DNA of 64,000 bases from Coptis chinensis (lineage: Eukaryota; Streptophyta; Magnoliopsida; Ranunculales; Ranunculaceae), in the NCBI GenBank assembly GCA_015680905.1, contig CM027385.1:84713501-84777500 (forward strand). Reading direction: 5' to 3'. Shown here piece by piece: positions 33,719 to 45,648 of this stretch (the stretch's first letter is position 1; each line of letters starts with the position of its first letter). The notes below the pieces were generated by a model, which did not search any database, had not been told where the DNA came from, and was given only the letters and a program-made list of their open reading frames with translations. Both the position numbers and the translations under genes were made by a program.

Positions 33719-34319
33719 ATGTCTCTGACATAATCGTGTCGGTATTTGAAACTTGGAAAATGTCGACAATGTGCTCATGGTCCCCGAAAGAATCCAATCT
33801 ACTATTTTTGCAAACAGGGCATAAACCACCGCCGAGTACAAATGAATCATGAGTCCAGATCGAGAATAGAACGATACTCTACCGGCAACATATGCTGTCC
33901 AAGTTCCTCCATCGGAATTGCAAGTAGAAAATCATTTATGTGTTCTGAATGCAAACATCCCATGACTGCCTTTTGATGAGCAGATAAATCAAACTCCCTT
34001 TCGAGACCAGCAACAATCCTACCGTAGAACGCTTTCGCCAAAACGTGTTATGGCTTTGAGGGGACGGTTGCATTCACTACCCGAGAATTGAGGTAAAAAT
34101 CGGGTAGACAGAGACTTAATGCACTGCTAGCAACATCAAGAATCTCATCCAAAGGCACTGGACTACTACTCCTAAGAATGTGGTTCTGAAGCTCAGAAGT
34201 CTAAAAACTGGATGCGACAAAAGCAAATGTAGAGACATCAATGGCACAATAAATACCTAAACCACCCAGACGTAATGGGAGTGTCAATAAAGGCCACTTT
34301 AAATTGCCAAAGCCATCAT
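33719..34319 (-). repeat. Array core 5
   Basis: Complete core with a few small deletions (near 33775 and 33855). TAG at the diagnostic site. The linker that follows is where the 34334-41093 insertion landed. Confidence 0.8.
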
Positions 34320-35232
34320 TTTTTTTTGGTAACTGTACGCACAAAAATATGTACCTAGGTCTATGCAATTGATTTTAGAGTCGCCACTTACTTTATTAAG
34401 GAAAAGTTGAGCCTATGTGAAGGACTAGCCCTCGAAACTAGATGATTATTGGGTTCGGGAGTCAAGGTACGTTGTGGGAAGGTGTTAGGCACCCACACTC
34501 GCCTGGTAAAAACCAGCCTTACTTCTATTGAGGTGTAATGTTTTGAGATAGGTGAATGAAGAAAGCTTGAAATTTTATTGCCATGTTGGATGATCTTCAC
34601 TAAATTATTTAAAGACCTAATAACTATATGCTATATAAAAAAAAAAAAAAAAAAACCTAATATGCAATGCTAAATGAAACAAAAGAGAAAAGAAAGATGT
34701 CACCTTGTTTGGAATGTTGCCTCATATTGATTGTAGATTGATTGATTGATTGTTGATCTTGATTGATTGTTGATGAATGATGATGATGAATTTGATTTTG
34801 AATTGACAACTTTGATTTTTGGATTGAAACAGGTGATTTGAGAGAAGAAACAACTTTTGATGAAATGGAGCTTCTACTCAAGATTGAACTAGGGGAAAAG
34901 ATGACTAAAATGAAGAACTAGAAAGAAAGATTGAAGAACACTCAAGAAACTGAAGAACACTAAAGAAAAGACTACTAGGCTATTAGCTATGAATAACTAG
35001 CTGAAGATGTTTTTTGTGGGTGAATGAGACCCCTATTTATAGTTTTTTGGGATGGATTTCAATATGGTAATGATTTTGATCTAATGGCTGAGTGTTGATG
35101 AAGAAAAATCCAATGGCTTGATATCTTTCTGGATGCACCTCCTAAATCTGGCCCTTGATTCAAGAGGTGGGATAAGGGTGCGATCTTGGCCCCTCGATTT
35201 TTGGATCTTTTAGATGGATTAGGGCAAGCAAA

Positions 35233-35561
35233 TGATGAGACTTCGGTTCTTGAGTCTAAATATTAGATTGAATTGATCCTTTGATTAGAGATCAACTACC
35301 AATAGTCTTTTGATTAGAGACTAAAACTACATTTTTCTATAATATGAATTCAATCGATAGATTTAAAGAACAATCCTACGACCTTTATATAGGTCCAAAC
35401 CCTAACAGTTTCCTACTATAACTAGGAAACAATATTCACAATATTCTTTAAATAGTAATTTACTTAAAATAAACTCTTAAGGCACATAGGTGTGTGATGC
35501 GCGTAGAGCTCTAGCTGTCTGTCTGGTGAATGGTCTGGCAGTTGGAGTTGGTGTCTCAACA
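35233..35561 (-). repeat. 3' LTR of chromovirus 1
   Basis: Ends are TG...CA. A TATA-type box, CTATATAAAGG, lies on the minus strand near 35380-35391. Confidence 0.9.
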
Positions 35562-38500
35562 TCCCCGCGCCCTTCAAACAAGGCTTGACTGCAAGGCTTA
35601 AGCTGAGGAAAATGCTGCATCAGTTGTGAAAAATCTTCCCAAGTAGCCTCGTCTGATGAAAATCCTTCCCATTGCACTAACCACTCCGTTGTACCTTCAT
35701 TAGTGAGCTTCGTCTCTAAAATTTGGTGTGGAATCCAAGTTGTACTGTCTGGCTGAATTGGTAGGTCATCTGAAACAGGTTGATTTGCCCCCAAGGACCT
35801 CTTTAATAAAGAGACATGAAAAACTGGATGAATCTTGCAACCTGATGGTAACTATAATTTGTATGCCACAGCTCCAATTTTCTGGATAATTTTAAATGGT
35901 CCGTGAAACTTTGGAGATAGTTTAGTATATGCTTGAGAGGCAGTAGTTGTTTGCCTATACTTCTGTAATCTTAAGTAGACCCAGTCATCTAACTTAAACT
36001 CTCGTTCTGTTCGCTTGGTGTCTGCCAAAATCTTCATACGCTCTTGAGCTGCAATCATATTTTTCTTTAGAATCCTCAAGGTCTCATCTCTGCTACGTAG
36101 GTTTACGTCTATGGCATGAACAGCGGTTGTGCCTGGTATGTGCTGTAGAATCGAAGGTGGAGTTCTCGCTATAAACCGCCTTCAAATGGAGTCATCTTGA
36201 TTGTAGCTTGATATGTACAATTATACCACCATTCTACCCATGGAAGAAATGTAACCCAAGTAGGCGATTACGTCACCGCTAAAACATCTTAGGTAGCATT
36301 CCAAAAATTCTATTTGTTACCCTCCGTTTGACCGCCGATTGTGGGTGATATCTTTGAGGCTGCGACACAACTTAGTGTTTTGTAACAAGAAAAAGACTCC
36401 CAAAAATTACCTATAAATATAGGGCCACAATCACTTACAATTGACCTAGGAGGTCCATGAAGCTTGACCATGTCTCGAACAAAAATCTCAGCAATCTTGC
36501 TTGCAGTATAAGGATGTGCAATAACGCTAAAATGAACATATTTAGAGAGCCTGTCAACCACCACAAGAATGACTGTTTTGTTCAGCGAACGAGGTAGACC
36601 TTTGATGAAGTCCATAGATAGGTCAATCCAAACATCTTCAGGTACTGGTAGTGGATTAAGTAATCCCGGAGGAGCCATGGATTCTACCTTGTTTCTTTGA
36701 CAAATATCACAATGAGCAATAAAAGCTTTAATTGAAGTCTTCATTCCTTGCCAGGAAAAACTTGTTTGAAGTCGCTTGTAGGTCCTTAGAAACCCGTGAG
36801 TGTCCTCCTGCTAGAGAGACATGGAATTCTTCTAGCAATTTGTCACACCACAAGAATGTGGGGCTACTACCAATCTTCCTTTATAGAGCAAGGTGTTAGC
36901 CTCATAAGTGAAGAACTTACGTGAAGATGGATCTCGCTTTGATGGCTTCTATTAAGGCTTGCATGGTAGGGTGGGAAGAACATTACTATTTCTACAACCG
37001 TCAAAGATAGGCCGGAGAGTGCGAGTACTTCATCGACTTGAGGGGACCTTGACAAAGCATCTGCAGATTGATTGTGCTTGCCAGGGCGGAAACATATCTC
37101 ATAATCGTATCCTAAAAGTTTAGATACCCACTTTTGCTGCTCTAACGAATTTAATCGTTGCTCGTTGAAGTATTTCAATGTTCTATGCATGGTCTGTGAA
37201 GATCTTGAAATGTCATCCCAGCAGGTAGGGTCTCCACTTTTGTACCGCGGCAATGACTGCCAGCATTTCCTTGTCGTAGATAGGTAGAGACAGATTTCTT
37301 CCTGCTAATGCCTTACTGAAATAAGCAATTGGCATGCCCTTTTGCATTAAAGCTGCACCCAAACCATTTCCTGATGCATCGCATTCAATATAGAATTCCA
37401 TGGTAAAATCTGGTAATGCTAACACTGGGGTTGTGGTAAGAGCAAGTTTAGGTCATTAAATGCAACAGTGGCAACAAGACTCCATTCATACGAATCCTTT
37501 TTAAGCATCTGAGTGAAAGGGCCGCTAATCTTGCTATAGTCCTTTACGAATTTTCTATAATACCCTGTCAACCCGAGGAACCCACGAAATTCTTTGATGT
37601 TGGATGCAAGTGGCCACGGTCACTATGTTAATCTTTTCAGCGTCGGCGGAGACACCGGTTGCATCTATAATGTGCCCAAGATAGGCAATAGAGGATTTAT
37701 TTAAGCGAACACTTAGATCGTTGACAAATAGTTTGTGTTTTCGCAATATTTCCAATACTTTGTGGAGGTGTAGCACATGTGAGGACTCGTCCTTGCTATA
37801 TACCAATATGTCATCAAAGAAAACCAATACGAACGGTCGAAGATAGGGATGAAACAACTCGTTCATCAAGCTTTGGAATGTTGCTGGTGCGTTAGAGAGG
37901 CCAAAGGGCATAACTATGAATTCATAGTGTCCATCATGGGTCCTAAATGTTGTCTTAAGAATGTCACTGTCATGTACCCTAATTAGATGATAGCCATCCC
38001 TAAAGTCGAGTTTAGAAAATATTGTGGCATTGTGAAGTTCATCCAATAACTCGTCCACAACTGGAATTGGAAAACAATCTTTGATGGTGATGGCAGTAAG
38101 GGCTCTATAATCGACGCATAAACGCCATGAGCCGTCTTTTTTCTTGACTAGTAAAATGGGAGAAGAGAATGGGCTGGAGCTAGGTCGAATAAAACCTGAC
38201 ATGTGGAGTTCTTTAACAATTTTTTCGATTTCGGCTTTTTGAAAGTGAGGATATCTGTATGGTCTGACACTGACAGGTGAGGAATTTGGTTGGAGGGGTA
38301 TGCGGTGGTCATGTGTTCTAGGAGGTGGTAAGCTCTGTGGAACTCCAAATATATTAGCAAATTGAAGAAGTAAGCTTTGTAGGGATACCTGATGTGGTTG
38401 TAGATGAATTTTCTGAGATGCTCCCCGCGATTGAATAAGTAACCGGATGGCCCAAGGAAAGTAGGTATACTTGTTTCTCTTGCTAGATTGCCTTTGTCAT

Positions 38501-39920
38501 TGTTGGAGAGTCGATGAGCTTGACCAATGGGGAACCATTACCCATTATTGTAAAGACTTGGTTATTAGCAGAGAATTGCATGACTAACTGCCCAAAGTCC
38601 CATTGTATACAGCCTAGTGTATGAAGACATTGTGTGCCAAGCACAATGTCACAACTTTTGATAGCAAGAACTGTGAAATCTGTGGTGAAATTGAATCCTT
38701 TGCACTTGTACTTTAACGCATCTAACACACGCCTTTACTTGGTAAATATCCACCATCGCGATCATTACTTGGAGTGTGGCATAACTGGTGATAGACAGAC
38801 CACAACGGCAAGCTGTTGTCGGATGGATGAAATTGTGAGTTGATCCTGAATCGACGAGCACAGATAGAGGTGTATGCTTAATTAGCGCTGAGGTACGCAT
38901 TGTGCTAGACCGAAATGATCCCTCGAGCGCATGCAGAGATACTTGAATGATGTCTTCTTGGTCCTTGGACTGGTGATCATCGGTGAAACCCTCTTGGTCT
39001 TGCTCTGGTGAGTACGCATCCAGTAGTAGCAATTGAGTTGTCATACAACGATGGCATGGCTTATAAATGTCGTCACAGTTAAAACATAGGCCTTTTTCTC
39101 TCCCTGCTTTTTGCTCAACCCATGAAAGGCGTTTAACTCCCGTTGGCAGCAAAGGATTCGAGGAGTTAGGTTTATGGTTACTGATCGGGTTAGGGTGTTT
39201 GGTATATTGGTGATAGGGATTGGTTGTTGCATGGAACGACTTAGTAGCCTTTATCGCATCCTCTTGACATAATGCTAACTCAAAAGCATGGGACAAACTT
39301 GTAGGTGTTAGAAGACGGACTCCTGCCTGTATATCAGTTCTTATTCCTGAAAGGAATAGATTGACTTGGTGAGCCTCTTGTAAATCCGGAACCAAGTTAA
39401 CCATTGTTTCAAATTGTAAGATATAGGCAGAGACTGTACCTGTTTGCACCAATTTAGATATTGCACTCATAGGATCCAGATTTTTTCTCGAACCGAATCG
39501 TTTACAAAGGGCCCTAGAAAATTGATTCGACGTTAAATCTCCCATCGAATTATAGAGCCACCTGTACCAAGCGACTGCTTCTCCACGGAGATGAATAGAG
39601 GCCATGGTGACCTGTTGTGCAGGAGGCATAAGATTCAAACTAAAAAATTGTTCCACTTGAAAAATCCATCCTTCAAGTTCCTCTCCTTCAAAGCGGGGAA
39701 AATCCAAGTGAAGTGGTTGTCCCTGGATATTGTCCTGCTGTTGAAGTCGTTGATGAGGGTTTAGCGGAATAGGATTAGGACTATCAACCCTATCAAGCAG
39801 GCGCTGCATGTTTGTGGTGAGATCGTTGAGGAGGGTGGTGTGATTGCCGAGCGTGGTGGTGTGGGTGGCCAGGGTATCCGCATGTCTTCCTATAATCTCC
39901 TCAAGTTCTTTTACTGTCAT
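35477..39920 (-). pseudogene. Gag-pol of chromovirus 1, interrupted
   Basis: In order on the minus strand: gag from the ATG at 39920 with a capsid-like region and a CFNC...HRC zinc knuckle (near 39070); protease with [11 protein letters not shown] (near 38860); RT at 38202-37555 with [15 protein letters not shown] and the active site FFDDILVYS; RNase H at 37425-37213 with ECDASGNGLGAAL; integrase at 36744-36310 with an HCDICQRNK zinc-binding end and DRLSKY and VSDCGPIF catalytic motifs; and a chromodomain at about 35740-35620 with EWLVQWEGFSSDEATWEDF. Stops and frameshifts separate these pieces (for example near 38650, 37555, 37213, 36310 and 35850), so the copy cannot make the polyprotein. 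Confidence 0.9.
35562..35574 (-). other. Polypurine tract of chromovirus 1
   Basis: AAGGGCGCGGGGA on the minus strand directly before the 3' LTR; primes plus-strand synthesis. Confidence 0.8.
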
Positions 39921-39956
39921 GGTGAAGAAGAAAAAAAAATTGAGATAAATCGACTG

Positions 39957-39968
39957 GCTCTGATACCA
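39957..39968 (-). other. Primer-binding site of chromovirus 1
   Basis: TGGTATCAGAGC on the minus strand, three bases inside the 5' LTR; complementary to the 3' end of initiator tRNA-Met. Confidence 0.9.
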
Positions 39969-39971
39969 AGA

Positions 39972-40299
39972 TGATGAGACTCAGTTCTTGAGTCTAAATA
40001 TTAGATCGAATTGATCCTTTGATTAGAGATCAGCTACCAATAGTCTTTTGATTAGAGACTAAAACTACCTTTTTCTATAATATGAATTCAATTGATAGAT
40101 TTAAAGAACAATCCTACGACCTTTATATAGGTCCAAACCCTAACAGTTTCCTACTATAACTAGGAAACAATATTCACAATATTCTTTAAATAGTAATTTA
40201 CTTAAAATAAACTCTTAGGGCACATAGGTGTGTGATGCGCGTAGAGCTCTAGTTGTCTGTCTGGTGAATGGTCTGACAGTTGGAGTTGGTGTCTCAACA
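39972..40299 (-). repeat. 5' LTR of chromovirus 1
   Basis: Partner of 35233-35561. Sequence outside it (ACAAACAAACC) resumes the solo LTR. Confidence 0.9.
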
Positions 40300-41108
40300 A
40301 CAAACAAACCCTAGACGACCTCAATGAGCCCATAATCCAGAGTTTCCAAACTTGGCTCCAAAATAGCATATTCTCTAGAATATTCTTGATTTTAGGGATC
40401 AAATCAAATCAAACAATTAAGGAAGGTTCTCTAGATTTTTGGAGGTTTGAAAATGGGCTAGAAAATCTAATGAAAAGGTCCAACTCGAGCTAGATCCACA
40501 GCCCACGAGCACAAGTCCAAATCAACCAAAAGGCCCATTTTGACCATTTTCTTAACACTTGAAATTCCCTTTGACCGGGTCAAAATTAGGCAAGCTCTTC
40601 TTCAAAAAAATTGTTCATTAATCCATTAAGAAGGTCCATGAACTCTTTAAAATACCCTTGGGTCAAAAACTTACTCCAAAAATGTATTGCACTGAACAAC
40701 GCACACAACGGGTTGTAACGGGATATGGTAAGATTAGGGTTTCGGAAATCCAAAAAGAACCTAAGCAAGCTTGTACTCATTTTGAAGGATTTTTCAAGGG
40801 GAATTCAAATAATAATCTCATCCAAAGAAAGAGTGGAAAAATTGAGATTTGGGCTCCAAAGGGTTACAATGGCATTTTGTTCATTTTCAGCTCGAAATTC
40901 AGAAAGCAACGAAACTTCAGCCATAGCTAGAACATGATTAGGAGAGTCTAAAAATGCTAAGAGAAGATGAAAAGAAAGAAGTTTGAAGTAGAAAAGAAGA
41001 CTCTAGAAAGCAAATCACTTTATATGATCAAATTTAATTCAAGGCAAAATCGTGAATGAATTATGCCTGGGGTGCAAAAAAGGGGTGTCTACAGTAACCT
41101 AATATAAA

Positions 41109-41786
41109 ATGTCTCTAACATAATCATGTCGGTATTAGAAACCTAGAAAATGTTGACAATGTGCCGCATGGTCCCCCAAAGCATCCAATTTACTATTTTT
41201 GAAAACAGGGCATAACCATCGTCAGAGTACAAAGGAATCATGAGACAGTACCGGAGAATAGAACGATACTCAACTGGCGACATATGCTGTCCATGTAAAT
41301 CCATCGGAATAGCAAGTAGAAAATCCTTTACGTGTTCCGACTGCAAGCATCTCATGATTACCTTTTGACGAGCATATAAATCAAACTCCCTCTCGAGACA
41401 AGCAACAATCCTACTGTAGAACGCATCCGACAAAACGTGTTGTGGTTTTTAGGAGACGGTAGCATTCACAACCAGAGAATTAAGGCCAAAATTGGGTAGG
41501 CAGAGACTCAATGCACGACTAGCAACATCAAGAATCTCATCCAAAGGAACTGCACCACAACTCCTAAGAATGTGGTTCTGAAGCGCAGAAGTCTAAAAAC
41601 GGGATGCCACAAAAGCAAATGTAGATACAATAGTGGCACAATAAATACCTAAACCACCCATACGTAATGAGAGTGTCGATAAACACCACTGCAAATGTAG
41701 AGACATCAGTGGAACAATAAATTTCTAAACAACCCAAACATAATTGGAGTGCCGATAAACGCCACTGCAAATTGCCGAAGCCATCA
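41109..41786 (-). repeat. Array core 6
   Basis: Longer than usual: about 80 bases near its upstream (minus-strand) end are duplicated, so GTAGAGACATCAGTGG and CCACTGCAAAT occur twice. TAG at the diagnostic site. First core after the large insertion. Confidence 0.8.
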
Positions 41787-41879
41787 ATTTTTTTTAATTT
41801 TTTTTGGTAACCTAAATATACATCAGTTTTTTCTTTGGTAGCCAAATATACACCATTTGTTTTTGGTAATTTAATATAA

Positions 41880-42488
41880 AATGTCTCTAACATAATCATG
41901 TCGGCATTAGAAAACTGGAAAATATCGACAATGTGCGGCACGATCCCCGAAAGCATCCAATTTATTCTTTTTGCAAACAAGGCATAAACCACCGTCAGAG
42001 TACAAAGGAATCATGAGACGGTACTGGATAATATAACGATACTCCACCGGCAACATACGCTGTCCATGTCAATCCATCGGAAAAGCAAGTAGAAAATCAT
42101 TTATGTGTTCTGACTGCAAGCATCCCATGATTGCCTTTTGATGAGCAGAGAAATCAAACTCCGGCCCTCTTGAGACCAGCAACAATCCTACCGTAGAATG
42201 CTTCCGACAAAACATGTTGTGTTTTAGAGGGGACGGTAGCATTCAAAACCAGAGAATTGAGGTCAAAATCAGGTAGGCAGAGACTCAATACACGACTAGC
42301 AACATCAAGAATTTCAGGCAAAGGCATTAAACCACAACTCCTAAGAATGTGGTTCTCAAGCTCAAAAGTGTAAAAATGGGATGCCACAAAAGCCAATGTA
42401 GGGAAATCAGTGGCACAATAAATAACTCAACCACCCAGACGGAATGGAAATGTCGATAAATGCCACTGCAACTCGCCAAACCATCAGT
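41880..42488 (-). repeat. Array core 7
   Basis: Complete core. At the diagnostic site it has TAC rather than TAG, so the reading frame passes through (SHFYTFELENHIL). The frame breaks near 42165 by an extra GGCC-type insertion. Confidence 0.8.
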
Positions 42489-42717
42489 TTTTTTTTGGTA
42501 ACCTAATATACACCATTTGTTTTTTGGTAACGTAATGTACATCAGTTTTTTTTTTTTTTTTTGGTAACCTAGTATACACCGTTTTTTTTTTGGTAACCTA
42601 ATATACATCAGTTTTTTGTTTTTGTTTTTTTTTGGTAACCTATTATACATCAAGTTTTTTTTTTTTTTTTTTTTGGTAACATAATATACCATTTTTTTTT
42701 TGGTAACCTAATATAAA

Positions 42718-43320
42718 ATGTCTTTGACATAATCATGTCGGTATTTGAAACTTGGAAAATATCGACAATGTGCTGCATGCTCCCAGAAAGAAACCAATCT
42801 ACTCTTTTTGCAAACAGGGCATAAATCACCGTCAGAGTACAAAGGAATCATGAGTTGGTATCGGAGAATAGAACGATACTCCACCGGCGACATGTTGGCC
42901 CAAGTTCCTCAATCGGAATAGCAAGCGTAAAAATCTTTTTCCGTGTTCGACCGCAAGCATACCAAGGCGCCTTTGACGAGCAAATAAATCAAACTCCCTC
43001 GAGACAAGCAACAATCCTACCGTAGAATGCTTTCGCCAAGGCGTGTTGTGGTTTTGAGGGGACGGTAGCATTCACAACCGTGAGAGAATTGAGGTCAAAA
43101 TCGGGTGGGCGAGACTCAATGTACTGCTAGCAACATCATGAATCTCATCTAAAGGTCTTTGGACCACAACTCCTAAGAATGTGGTTCTGAAGCTCAAAAG
43201 TTTAAAAACGGGATGCCACAAAAGCAAATATAGAGACATCAGTGGCACAATTAATACCTAAACCACCCAGACGTAATATGAGTGTCAATAAAAGCCACTG
43301 CAAATCGCCGAAGTCATCAT
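42718..43320 (-). repeat. Array core 8
   Basis: Complete in length; TAA at the diagnostic site. Small indels cluster near 42900-43000. Its upstream end (GCCGAAGTCATCAT) matches core 13, the start of the higher-order duplication. Confidence 0.8.
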
Positions 43321-43658
43321 TTTATTTTAGTAACCTAATATACATAAATTTTTTTTTTTTGGTAACATAATATACACAATTTTTTTTTGTTAACCTAATC
43401 TACATCATTTTTTTTGGTAACCTAATATACACCATTTTTTTTGGCAACCTAATCTACATCTATTTTTTTTTTATCGTAACCTAATATAAACCATTTATTT
43501 TTTGGTAACCTAATATAAACCATTTTTTTTTTTTGGTAACCTAATATACACAGTTTTTTTTTTTTTTTTTTTTTTTTTGGTAAACTAATATACATCAGTT
43601 TTTTTTTTTTTTTTTGGTAACCTAATATACACCATTTTTTTTGATAATCTAATATAAA
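43321..43658. repeat. Long linker, about ten units
   Basis: Includes variant units GTTAACCTAATCTACATCA, GGCAACCTAATCTACATC and ATCGTAACCTAATATAAACCA in an order repeated at 48589-48860. Confidence 0.8.
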
Positions 43659-43951
43659 ATGTCTCTGACATAATCATGTTGGTATTTGAAACCTGAAAAA
43701 TGTCGACAATGTGTTGCCCGGTCCCTGAAATCATCCAATCAACTCATTTTGAAAACAAGGTATAAACCACCGTCAGAGTACAAAGGAATCATGAGTTGGT
43801 ACTGGAGAATATAACGGTACTCCATCAGCGACATACACTGTCCAAGTTCCTCCATCGGAATAGCAAGTAGAAAATCCTTTACGTGTTCCGACCGCAAACA
43901 TCCCATGACTGCCTTTTGATGAGCAGATAAATCAAACTCCCTCTCGAGACC
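43659..43951 (-). repeat. Array core 9, truncated
   Basis: Only the downstream (C-terminal) half is present. It breaks off at CTCTCGAGAC and passes at once into CTAATATAACCC linker sequence. No counterpart exists in the partner higher-order copy. Confidence 0.8.
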
Positions 43952-44091
43952 TAATATAACCCTTTTTTTTTTGGTAACCTAATATACACCAGTTTTTTTT
44001 TTTTTTTTTTAGTAAACTAATATACATCAGTTATTATTATTATTATTTTTGGTAACCTAATATACACCATTTTTTTTATAACCTAATATGA

Positions 44092-44695
44092 AATGTCTCG
44101 GACATAATCATGTCGGTATTTGAAACCTGAAAAATGTCGACAATGTGTTGCACGGTCCCCAAAATCATCCAATCTACTCCTTTTGAAAACAGGGTATAAA
44201 CCACCGTCAGAGTACAAAGGAATCATGAGTCGGTACCGGAGAATATAACAATACTCCACCGGAGACATACGTTGTCCAAGTTCCTCCATCGGAATAGCAA
44301 GTAGAAAATCCTTTACGTGTTCCGACTGCAAACATCCCATGACTGCCTTTTGATGAGCAGATAAATCAAACTCCCTCTCGAGACCAGCAACAATCGTACA
44401 GTAGAACACTTCCGCCAAAATGTGTTGTGGTTTCGAAGGGACGGTAGCATTTACAACCAGAGAATTGAGGTCAAAATCGGAAAGGCAGAGACTCAATGCA
44501 TTGCTAACAATATCAAGATTCTCATCCAAAGGCACTGGACCACAACTCCTAGGAATGTGGTTCTGAAGCTCAGAAGTCGTAAAACTTGATGCCATAAAAA
44601 CAAATGTAGAGACATCAGTGGCACAATAAATACCAAAACCACCCTGACGGAATGGGAGTTCGATAAACGCCACTGCAAATCGCCGAATCCATCAG
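44092..44695 (-). repeat. Array core 10, fully open
   Basis: The whole core is open as 196 codons (44673-44083). The diagnostic codon is ACG (Thr), giving SSFTTSELQNHIPR. Its CxxC motif is altered (YPVFKRSRLDDFGD). Closest to core 14. Confidence 0.85.
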
Positions 44696-44878
44696 TTTTT
44701 ATTTTTCGATAGTTTATTTTATTTTTTTTGGTAACCTAATGTACATCAGTTTTTTTGTTTTTTTTTTGGTAACCTAATATACATTAGTTTTTTTATTTTA
44801 TTTTTATAATTTAAAATACTTTAGGTTTTTTTTTGGATAACCGAATATACACAATTTTTTTTTGTAACCTAATATAAA

Positions 44879-45480
44879 ATGTCTCTTACATAATCATGTC
44901 GGTATTTGAAACTTGGAAAATATCAACAATGTGCTGCATGGTCCCCGAAAGAATCCAATATACTCTTTTTGCAAACAGAGCATAAACCACGGTCAGAGTT
45001 TAAAGGAATCATGAGTCACTACAAGAGAATAGAACGATACTCCACCGGCGACATACGCTGTCCAAGTTCCTCAATCATAAAAGCAAGGAGAAAATCTATT
45101 ATGTGTTCCGACTGCAAGCATCCCATGATTGCCTTTTGACGAGCAAATAAATCAAACTCACTCTCGAGGCAAACAACAATCCTACCGTATAACCCTTCTG
45201 CCAACGCTTGTTGTGCTTTTGAGGGGACTGTAGCATTCACAACCAGAGAATTGAGGTCAAAATCTGGTAGGCAAAGACTCAATGCACTGCTAGCAACATG
45301 AAGAATCTCATCCAAAAGTACTAGACCACAACTCCTAAGAATGTGGTTCTGAAGCTCAAAAGTCTAAAATGGGATGCCAGAAAAGAAAATGTAGAGACAT
45401 CAGTGGCGCAATAAATACCTAAACCACCCTGACGGAATGGGAGTTCGATAAACTCCTCTGCAAATCACCGAAGACATCAG
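44879..45480 (-). repeat. Array core 11
   Basis: One T fewer before the diagnostic site (frameshift), a change shared with core 15. Upstream end reads GGGAGTTCGATAAACTCCTC. Open for 98 codons from MDEILHVASSAL. Confidence 0.8.
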
Positions 45481-45648
45481 TTTTTTTTTTTTTTTTTGAA
45501 ACCTAATGTATATCAGGTTTTTTGTTTTGTTTTTTTTTTTGGTAAACTAATATACAATAGTTTTTTTTTTGATAATTTAAAATACAATAGTTTTTTTTTT
45601 TTTTTGGTTAACCTAATATACACCATTTTTTTTTTGGTAACCTAATTT

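Larger units (their letters stand above)
35233..40299 (-). mobile_element. Ty3/gypsy chromovirus, full-length (5.07 kb), nested in the solo LTR
   Basis: LTRs at 35233-35561 and 39972-40299 (about 329 bp) run TGTTGAGAC...GTCTCATCA on the minus strand and differ at about nine positions by eye. The flanks GCAAA and ACAAA match at four of five bases. PBS, PPT and all pol domains are present in gypsy order with a chromodomain at the end. The compact size and single gag-pol reading order suggest a Reina-like chromovirus; that clade name is inference from size. Confidence 0.93.
34334..41093 (-). mobile_element. Solo LTR (about 1.69 kb without the insert) carrying a nested chromovirus
   Basis: The outer element is 34334-35232 plus 40300-41093. 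It starts TGTACGCACA and ends GTGTCTACA, and GTAAC flanks it at 34329-34333 and 41094-41098, a 5-bp target duplication inside a linker GGTAACC. The minus strand has CTATAAATAGGGG near 35032, a good promoter TATA box, giving the orientation. The text GTTCGGGAGTCAAGG and AAGGTGTTAGGCACCC resembles long LTRs of large gypsy elements. No coding sequence of its own remains, so recombination between two LTRs most likely removed the body. Confidence 0.8.

Noticed and set aside
37790..37815. FFDD in place of YxDD in the chromovirus RT
   Set aside because: FFDD is a common form of the active site in plant Ty3/gypsy elements, so it is not remarkable.
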